A stretch of 5,998 nt of DNA from Lysobacteraceae bacterium (GTDB taxonomy: Bacteria > Pseudomonadota > Gammaproteobacteria > Xanthomonadales > Xanthomonadaceae): positions 1 to 5,998 of the forward strand of contig JAGNNB010000205.1 of assembly GCA_017990865.1 (NCBI GenBank), read 5' to 3'. Both the position numbers and the translations under genes were made by a program. The notes under the pieces are model-generated. The model ran no database searches and had not been told where the DNA came from. It saw only the letters and a list, made by a program, of their open reading frames with translations. Below are positions 1-4,271 of this stretch, in pieces (positions within the stretch are counted from its first letter, which is position 1; each line of letters opens with the position of its first letter).

Positions 1-405
1 GATTACACCTTCATCAACTGGCATACGGTATTCGGCACCACCGCGGAACGTCAGCTCGAGGTTCAACAGATCGCCGCCGTGTTCCAGTCGATCCAGAACG
101 GCAGCAGCAGCGATCAGGATGTCGTGCTGGTGGGCGATCACAATCGCGAGGCCACCTCGCCGTGGTGGGCGACGCTGACCGGCACGTCGCCCGCGGTGAG
201 CTGGCGGGTGAACGACAAAACATCGATCAACACCAGTTGCGCCTTCGCCAGTTCGTACGACCATTTCTGGATGCAGGCCAGTTACGTCACCGAGTATTCG
301 ACCTCGGGTCGCGATTACATCGCGAATATGTGTACGTTCCGTAACGGTGTGTCGGACCATGCGCCGATCTACATCTCGTTCTACTCGACGGCCGATACCG
401 ACTGA
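1..405 (+). CDS. Endonuclease/exonuclease/phosphatase (DNase I-like) family protein, C-terminal part, 5' end outside window
   Basis: The frame is open from the first base and ends at TGA 403-405, giving 134 visible residues; the start lies upstream. Motifs follow the DNase I fold order: NWH (His8, matching the catalytic-site His of the NxH strand), VGDHN (Asp46, Asn48), YDH (Asp87, matching the Asp of the YDR motif in DNase I) and SDHAP near the end (Asp119, His120, the metal- and phosphate-binding pair). All expected C-terminal active-site positions are therefore present. The usual GDFN is GDHN here, keeping the two functional residues. Two cysteines (80 and 111) could form a disulfide, which together with the Ser/Thr/Asn-rich composition suggests an exported enzyme; the signal peptide itself would be outside the window. 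By family, the likely reaction is metal-dependent phosphodiester hydrolysis. The substrate (DNA, RNA, sphingomyelin or inositol phosphate) cannot be decided from this fragment. The next gene begins 12 bases after the stop. Confidence 0.85.
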   Translation, partial: DYTFINWHTVFGTTAERQLEVQQIAAVFQSIQNGSSSDQDVVLVGDHNREATSPWWATLTGTSPAVSWRVNDKTSINTSCAFASSYDHFWMQASYVTEYSTSGRDYIANMCTFRNGVSDHAPIYISFYSTADTD

Positions 406-417
406 TCGCGACGCGGG

Positions 418-2085
418 ATGGCGAATTTTCGAGGTTCCGGGCGCGGATACGTTTTCGGCGTCGTCGCGCTGCTGGCGGCGCTGATCGTCGCGGGGCTGTG
501 GTGGCGCGCATCGCGCGCCGCCGCAGACGCGGTCGTCGCCGATGCCGCGCGTACCGATGCGAAGCGGATCGACGAACGCGCTGGGTTCGTGTTGCGAATG
601 CGCTTGCTGCCGGATGCCGGCGTCTCCGCGTCGCCGAATTCGGTGCGGATCGGGCTGGCGGCGGTATCGCCCGACGACGATGCGGCATATCGCGCCTGGC
701 AGCGCGGTGGGCGCGAAGGCGCGGGGCCGGACGAGTACGCCGATCTCGCGACCGTGGTGCGTTGGTCGAACGCGCCGGCGAGAGCGCTCGCCGACGGTAG
801 CGTCGAGGTCGGGCCGATCACGTTGCCTGCCGCGCAGCGTTACGTGCTGCAGGCGCGCACCGACGATGGCTTGCGGTTCTACGAAGCGACGTTCGCTCGC
901 GAGGACGCGCCGGCCGAACTGCGTCCGCGCGTCGCCGCCGGATTGCGCGTGCGCGCACTGCGAGGCGTAACCGGTGCGATCGGCGTTCTGTTCCGGCGCG
1001 TCGAAGGCTCGCAGGACGCGCAATGGCAATCGCTGCTGCGTCGCGAAGCCCCGGCGGTGCTCGATGCCTTCGACGAGCGCGCATGGCCCGTGTCGAACGA
1101 GGCCCGCATCGCGCCGTTGCCGCCCGGGCCGATCGATGTGGTGGTCGTGGCGAACGGCGTCGAAAGCGAGCGGCGGCGCGCGACGCTGATCGCCGGCCGT
1201 TATCTCGCATTGGATCTCGACGCCGACGCCGCCGAATTGGGCGCCGCCTTGTCGGCGACGGTCGCGTTGCGTTTGGTCGAAGCCGGCACCGCGGCGCCGG
1301 TGCGCGATGCGCTCGCGGTGTGGCCATCGGCGCGCGGCGAAGTGCGCGTGCGCGCCGATGCGAACGGCATCGTGCGCTTGCCCGGCGTGGACGTTTCGGA
1401 GCCGCTGCGATTGGAATTGCGGTTCGAATCGAAAGGGCCACCTTCGTTCGTCGTCGATGCCTTGCCGCGTTGGCCCGAACGCATCGCCTTGGAGCTCGAT
1501 GTCGGCGATGGGCGCGCGGTCGGCGATACGTTGCAGAAAACCGTCGAACTGCAGCCGTTGCGGTGGTTGATCGTGGAAGCGCCGGGCATCGATATCCCGC
1601 GTCGTCCGCGCGTCGACGATCCGTTCCCGGTGTTCGTGCTGCAGCGCGCGGAAGGCGCCGTGTGGCGCGATGTCGGCGCGGATGCGTTCCGCCCGGTGGG
1701 AGAGGGCATCGCAGTGTCGCTGGACGCGCCGGGGCGCGTGCGCGTCGCGGCCTTGATCGCGCCATGGCGGGTGGCGTACAGCGATGCCGTGGAATCGCGC
1801 GCAGGCGACGCGCGACAACGCGTCCGGCTGCTCAGCGTCGGCGGTCGCGATGCGACGGTGCGTTTCGTCGCCGATGCGCGTCCGCTCGCGTTCGCGCCGG
1901 TACGCTTCGTGTCGCCGCTGCGCGGCGTGCCGCCGAAAACGATGACCACCGATGCGGCTGGCCGCATCGTGCTGCCGAACGCCAATGTGGCGACGCTGCG
2001 CGCGGAAGCGCCGGGGTTCGAGCAAATCGAAGTGCGTTTGGATGGCGCCGAACCGGTCGTCTCGCTGCGGCGCGACGGCGGCTGA
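418..2085 (+). CDS. Membrane-anchored hypothetical protein with carboxypeptidase-regulatory-like beta modules
   Basis: This is a 555-residue protein that I cannot assign to a named family. Residues 11-29 form one hydrophobic segment after a short basic N-terminus (Arg5, Arg9) and before WWRASR, so it is probably a signal anchor with the rest in the periplasm; no clear cleavage site is visible. The remainder alternates short beta-strand-like stretches with Gly/Pro/Asp turns. Two segments resemble carboxypeptidase regulatory-like (peptidase-associated) beta-sandwich domains: about residues 278-340, with a DANGIVRLPGV turn at 314, and about 480-547, with a TTDAAGRIVLPN turn at 510 followed by APGFEQIEVRL. 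I find no cysteine or histidine in it, so a metal or thiol active site is unlikely and a structural or binding role is more plausible. ATG 418 has no good Shine-Dalgarno sequence; it lies 12 bases after the nuclease stop, so translational coupling and co-transcription with that gene are likely. The long continuous frame and uniform codon use support it as real. Confidence 0.75.
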   Translation: MANFRGSGRGYVFGVVALLAALIVAGLWWRASRAAADAVVADAARTDAKRIDERAGFVLRMRLLPDAGVSASPNSVRIGLAAVSPDDDAAYRAWQRGGREGAGPDEYADLATVVRWSNAPARALADGSVEVGPITLPAAQRYVLQARTDDGLRFYEATFAREDAPAELRPRVAAGLRVRALRGVTGAIGVLFRRVEGSQDAQWQSLLRREAPAVLDAFDERAWPVSNEARIAPLPPGPIDVVVVANGVESERRRATLIAGRYLALDLDADAAELGAALSATVALRLVEAGTAAPVRDALAVWPSARGEVRVRADANGIVRLPGVDVSEPLRLELRFESKGPPSFVVDALPRWPERIALELDVGDGRAVGDTLQKTVELQPLRWLIVEAPGIDIPRRPRVDDPFPVFVLQRAEGAVWRDVGADAFRPVGEGIAVSLDAPGRVRVAALIAPWRVAYSDAVESRAGDARQRVRLLSVGGRDATVRFVADARPLAFAPVRFVSPLRGVPPKTMTTDAAGRIVLPNANVATLRAEAPGFEQIEVRLDGAEPVVSLRRDGG

Positions 2086-2136
2086 CGACAAAGACCGACA
2101 GCAACGGCCGGCGGCAGTAAATTCGCTTTGCGCTTA

Positions 2137-2152
2137 GAGCCTGTTCAAAATC
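2137..2152 (+). repeat. Left terminal inverted repeat of the MITE
   Basis: The 16 bases GAGCCTGTTCAAAATC match the reverse complement of 2262-2277 except for one C/T difference at the tenth base. It is preceded directly by the target duplication copy TTA at 2134-2136. Confidence 0.88.
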
Positions 2153-2261
2153 GTCGCGAGCTATGTGTATTCCGCGCCGCCCGCAGCGCAGAAAGCGCAG
2201 TGTACGTAGAGGTACATGAGCATTTCGAGCAGCGGACGGCGCGAAAGCACCGAGCGCAGCA

Positions 2262-2277
2262 GATTTTAAACAGGCTC
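2262..2277 (-). repeat. Right terminal inverted repeat of the MITE
   Basis: The 16 bases GATTTTAAACAGGCTC read outward-in on the minus strand as GAGCCTGTTTAAAATC. It is followed directly by the second TTA copy at 2278-2280, which sets the outer edge of the element. Confidence 0.88.
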
Positions 2278-2342
2278 TTAACCCCGTTTCCGCCGTCGAT
2301 CCGTTCTGCCCGGACGCAACGCGCCCTCCGCGCGTCGATATC

Positions 2343-2347
2343 GGGAG
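2343..2347 (+). promoter_or_regulatory. Ribosome binding site that fixes the start at ATG 2353
   Basis: GGGAG lies 5 bases before ATG 2353. It supports this start over the in-frame TTG at 2128, which lies just before the transposable element and would make the protein begin with translated MITE sequence. Confidence 0.75.
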
Positions 2348-2352
2348 CCGCC

Positions 2353-3312
2353 ATGATCCATCGTTCGTCCTTGTCCGCCACGCCGCGACCGCGAACGCGC
2401 TTGTGGCTGCCCATCGCAGCCGTGTTGGTCACTGCCGTCGTGGTCTGCGCCGCGCTTCCGGTGGCGTTGACCGCGGCAGTCGCGCAGGAGAAAAGCGCGG
2501 CCGCGATGCCGTCCATCCCCAGCGATGCGGACGAGGCGGCGATCGAGGGCCAACGCAGCGCGATCCGACAGGAAATCGCCGGCCTCCGCGCGCATCGCTG
2601 GGCCGGTGATTACTACGAAGGCGATGGCCTCGGCGCGAATATCGCGTTCACGCTCGCGCCCCAGCAAGGCTTCGCCGCGACTTGGCGCGGCTGTCTTGGC
2701 CTGTACGGCGCCAATCGCGGCCGCGTTGTCGAAGAGAACGGCATGCTGCGACTGCGCTACGACCGTCCCAATGTCTCGGGTTTCGGCGGCTTTCCGGAGG
2801 CGTTGCGCCCCGTGGCGTGGGGAGAACGCCGTTACTTGATTCCCGAAGCGCGGATGATGGCGTTCGTCAACGCGATTCATCATGGCTACGAACCGCGAAA
2901 GCAAATCCACGGCATGTTTCTGCTCGCAAGCGAAGACGAGAAAAGACCTGTCGTCGGTTTGCCCGATCTGCCGTTGCGCTATCGCGCGATGATTCGCCGC
3001 GAACCGCTGGAACTACGCGTCGTCTCGGCCGCACTCGATAAGAAAACGAAAGAGAGCAACCCCGCGCTCGGCTGCAATTATCGTTACCGTCTCACGCTCG
3101 ATCGCGGCGCGCGCGACGGTTTGGCGCCGGACCTCGAACTGAAGACCTCCGCACCGCAGAACGTATCGGAAACGGCGAGAATTCTGACTGTTGGCGAGCG
3201 CACCGCGACGGCGACGCTCACCGTGTTGTTCAACGATTGCGGACGCCCGAAGATCGCGCCGAATGCAAACTGGCGATTGACGACCGGCGCGTACGCGCCC
3301 ACGAAAGGCTGA
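2353..3312 (+). CDS. Exported hypothetical protein with GDGLG/GCLGLY motif
   Basis: A 319-residue protein of unknown function. The N-terminus has a basic stretch (Arg12-Arg16), a hydrophobic core at about 17-42 and a likely signal peptidase I site AVA|QE after Ala44, so the mature protein should be periplasmic or outer-surface. A short helical, Ala/Glu-rich stretch (about 58-80) precedes a strongly patterned segment: WAGDYYEGDGLG (83-94), LAPQQGF (101-107) and GCLGLYGANRG (113-123). From memory this pattern recurs in uncharacterised secreted bacterial proteins, but I know no assigned role. The C-terminal part (about 238-305), with YRLTLDRGARDGL and later SETARILTVGERTATATL, looks like a small beta-barrel module of the kind in which a GxxDGL turn is conserved. 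Cysteines 114, 241 and 296 remain after export and two could pair. The start is ATG 2353, backed by GGGAG at 2343-2347. The MITE ends 75 bases upstream and would be part of its leader if transcription starts further up. Confidence 0.8.
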   Translation: MIHRSSLSATPRPRTRLWLPIAAVLVTAVVVCAALPVALTAAVAQEKSAAAMPSIPSDADEAAIEGQRSAIRQEIAGLRAHRWAGDYYEGDGLGANIAFTLAPQQGFAATWRGCLGLYGANRGRVVEENGMLRLRYDRPNVSGFGGFPEALRPVAWGERRYLIPEARMMAFVNAIHHGYEPRKQIHGMFLLASEDEKRPVVGLPDLPLRYRAMIRREPLELRVVSAALDKKTKESNPALGCNYRYRLTLDRGARDGLAPDLELKTSAPQNVSETARILTVGERTATATLTVLFNDCGRPKIAPNANWRLTTGAYAPTKG

Positions 3313-3349
3313 GGCGCTTCGCGGCGGTGCATCGTCCGCTTGCGCGCGG

Positions 3350-3355
3350 TATGCT
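3350..3355 (+). promoter_or_regulatory. Possible -10 element (TATGCT) before the remnant ORF
   Basis: TATGCT ends 6 bases before ATG 3362, a spacing that would put the transcript start at or next to the ATG, giving a leaderless or nearly leaderless message. No good -35 hexamer was found at 16-18 bases upstream, so the call is weak. If active, it would now feed transcription into the SIMPL-like gene at 3528. Confidence 0.3.
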
Positions 3356-3361
3356 CCACGC

Positions 3362-3493
3362 ATGCGCGATGTCGATCCTCTTCCAGGTTCGGGTCTCGAT
3401 GTCGATCTCTGCCGCGACCTCGATAATCCGTTCTGGTCGTCGCTAAGCACACTGCATGCCTCTATCGCATTTGGCGATGGTGATGCGCGGTGA
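3362..3493 (+). pseudogene. N-terminal remnant resembling a GNAT-family acetyltransferase
   Basis: ATG 3362 opens a 43-codon frame ending at TGA 3491-3493. Residues 20-42 (LDNPFWSSL at 20-28, then STLHASIA and GDGDAR at 38-43) look like the start of a group of GNAT N-acetyltransferases in Xanthomonadaceae-type bacteria, which begin with LDNPxWxxL, continue to a G-rich stretch and then an Arg-Tyr/Phe-Pro-Pro-Asp segment. Here the similarity stops exactly after GDGDAR, and the following bases read GDIRP in the +1 frame, as if a small internal deletion and then loss of the remaining gene body had occurred. The assignment rests on recall of family N-termini, not a search. It could instead be a functional short peptide or a chance frame. 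It overlaps the longer alternative start (ATG 3456) of the next gene. Confidence 0.45.
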
Positions 3494-3516
3494 CATCCGA
3501 CCGAACATCAGAACGT

Positions 3517-3520
3517 GGAG
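3517..3520 (+). promoter_or_regulatory. Ribosome binding site that fixes the start at ATG 3528
   Basis: GGAG lies 7 bases before ATG 3528. The earlier in-frame ATG at 3456 has no comparable site and would add 24 residues rich in Arg and Met that do not resemble the family. Confidence 0.7.
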
Positions 3521-3527
3521 AACGAAG

Positions 3528-4196
3528 ATGAGTTATCAATACCCGGACCGTATCAGCACCGAAGTGTCGGTCGAAGAACGCGTTCGCGCTGCCGGCGCGA
3601 CGTTTTGTTTGGAAGTGTCCGGCACGGCGACCGTCGGTTCGATGGCGACGATCAGGAAAAGCAAGGAACTGATGGCGATCGCGAATCTGCTGGCGACGCT
3701 GAGTGTCCCCGAGGACAAGATGCGAATCGAGAAGGTGTCGTTCGCCTCGAAGGACGGCTGGCTCGGCGGTTCGTCGGTGCGGATCGGCGTTGAGATCGGA
3801 GAGGTTCCGATCGAGCGCTCGGCGGAACTGATTTCGGGCCTGTCCGCGATGAAAGGCGTGAAGTTGGAAGAACTGCGATGGGAGTTCGGCGACCTGTCCG
3901 AGCGACGAGACGCTTTGCTGGTGCGCGCGGTGGAAGCCTCCAAGCGTCAAGCGACTTTGATCGCGAACGCCGCAGGAACGCCATTACTATCGATCTACAG
4001 CATGTCGCAAAAATGGATGGAGCCGTTAAGCGAGGGTATGGCCGAACAGTACGAGCGCGGAAGCGGCATGCGGCTGCGCAAGAGCGCGGGCGGGTCGGAT
4101 GACGAGGCGATGGGATATCAGTTCATGCAAAACCACGAGGGCCGTCTCGGGTTGACGGTCAAAATGGAGTTCCGTATCGGCGAATTCGTCGCCTGA
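3528..4196 (+). CDS. SIMPL (DUF541) domain-like protein, no signal peptide
   Basis: A 222-residue protein. The layout matches the SIMPL/DUF541 family: an N-terminal strand with GATFCLEVSGTATVGS (23-38), a helix of the type in which Ser/Ala/Asn residues alternate before an LxxLxVPEDKMRIEKVSF segment (about 51-75; usually LxxxGIxxxdIxT), a central strand VRIGVEIGEV, a helix ERSAELISGL, and the most typical stretch, RRDALLVRAVEASKRQATLI followed by ANAAGTPLLSI (about 126-156). The last strand, LTVKMEFRI, closes the domain. Most family members are exported, whereas this one starts MSYQYPDR and has no hydrophobic N-terminus, so it appears cytoplasmic. The biochemical role of the family is unclear. 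There is one cysteine (27). Transcription is probably ended by the hairpin at 4216-4243. The family call is by pattern of conserved positions; the second half around 165-205 is polar and not obviously conserved. Confidence 0.65.
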   Translation: MSYQYPDRISTEVSVEERVRAAGATFCLEVSGTATVGSMATIRKSKELMAIANLLATLSVPEDKMRIEKVSFASKDGWLGGSSVRIGVEIGEVPIERSAELISGLSAMKGVKLEELRWEFGDLSERRDALLVRAVEASKRQATLIANAAGTPLLSIYSMSQKWMEPLSEGMAEQYERGSGMRLRKSAGGSDDEAMGYQFMQNHEGRLGLTVKMEFRIGEFVA

Positions 4197-4215
4197 GTTC
4201 GGCGCTCCGCAAACA

Positions 4216-4243
4216 CGAGAGGCCCGCAAATGCGGGCCTCTCG
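4216..4243. terminator. Bidirectional hairpin terminator between convergent genes
   Basis: A perfect inverted repeat: 13 bases at 4216-4228 (CGAGAGGCCCGCA) pair with 4231-4243, leaving a tiny central AA, so the real loop is probably AAAT or larger. The stem is GC-rich. On the plus strand it is followed by CTCGTTTCGG, a weak T-tract; on the minus strand the stem is followed by TGTTTGCGG, also only weakly T-rich. It lies 19 bases after the SIMPL-like stop and 28 bases from the stop of the minus-strand carboxypeptidase gene, so it can serve both. Confidence 0.85.
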
Positions 4244-4271
4244 CTCGTTTCGGTATTGCCCACGCACTCGA

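Larger units (their letters stand above)
2137..2277. mobile_element. MITE-like palindromic element, IS5-family (IS1031-type) ends
   Basis: A 141-bp element bounded by 16-bp terminal inverted repeats (GAGCCTGTTCAAAATC at 2137-2152 and GATTTTAAACAGGCTC at 2262-2277, 15 of 16 matching) and flanked on both sides by TTA (2134-2136 and 2278-2280). Ends starting GAGCCTG with a 3-bp TNA duplication are known for the IS1031 group of the IS5 family, so a resident or past transposase of that group is the inferred mobiliser. The interior is also self-complementary: 2173-2184 pairs with 2232-2243 (11 of 12), and TGTAC 2201-2205 pairs with 2212-2216 around a 6-base loop at the centre. A transcript would fold into one long imperfect hairpin. 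There is no transposase and no credible internal gene. Together with one TTA it adds 144 bp, a multiple of three, with no stop in the downstream gene's frame. Confidence 0.88.
2086..2352. other. Intergenic region carrying a MITE; probable 5' leader of the next gene
   Basis: The region is 267 bases between two plus-strand genes. About half of it is the palindromic element at 2137-2277. Bases 2086-2133 and 2281-2352 hold nothing I recognise beyond the ribosome binding site just before ATG 2353. No convincing -35/-10 pair could be picked, so the promoter of the downstream gene may lie inside or upstream of the element, or the gene may be read through from upstream. Confidence 0.6.
3313..3527 (+). 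other. Intergenic region containing a gene remnant
   Basis: 215 bases lie between the exported hypothetical protein and the SIMPL-like gene. They hold the GNAT-like N-terminal remnant at 3362-3493, a possible -10 element just before it, and the ribosome binding site of the next gene. No terminator-like hairpin with a T-run was seen after the stop at 3312. Confidence 0.55.

Noticed and set aside
818..1765. Long minus-strand frame of 315 codons, with similar frames at 1023-2120 (+) and 1200-1985 (-)
   Set aside because: They lie inside the 555-residue gene and their translations are Arg/Ala-rich, low-complexity shadows typical of GC-rich DNA, with no motifs.
2278..2910. Minus-strand 210-codon frame across the start of the exported-protein gene
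   Set aside because: It overlaps a gene with a ribosome binding site and a signal peptide, and its own translation shows no domain pattern.
3013..3452. Overlapping minus-strand frames of 122 and 145 codons covering the 3313-3455 gap
   Set aside because: No ribosome binding site, Arg/Ser-rich composition, and both run into the coding region of the exported-protein gene. The plus-strand GNAT-like remnant is a better explanation of the gap.
3471..3499. Candidate promoter TTGGCG ... ACATCC before the SIMPL-like gene
   Set aside because: The -10 match is too poor to support a promoter.
3456..3527. Extended start of the SIMPL-like gene at ATG 3456
   Set aside because: The added 24 residues are not family-like, lack a ribosome binding site and overlap the GNAT-like remnant in another frame.
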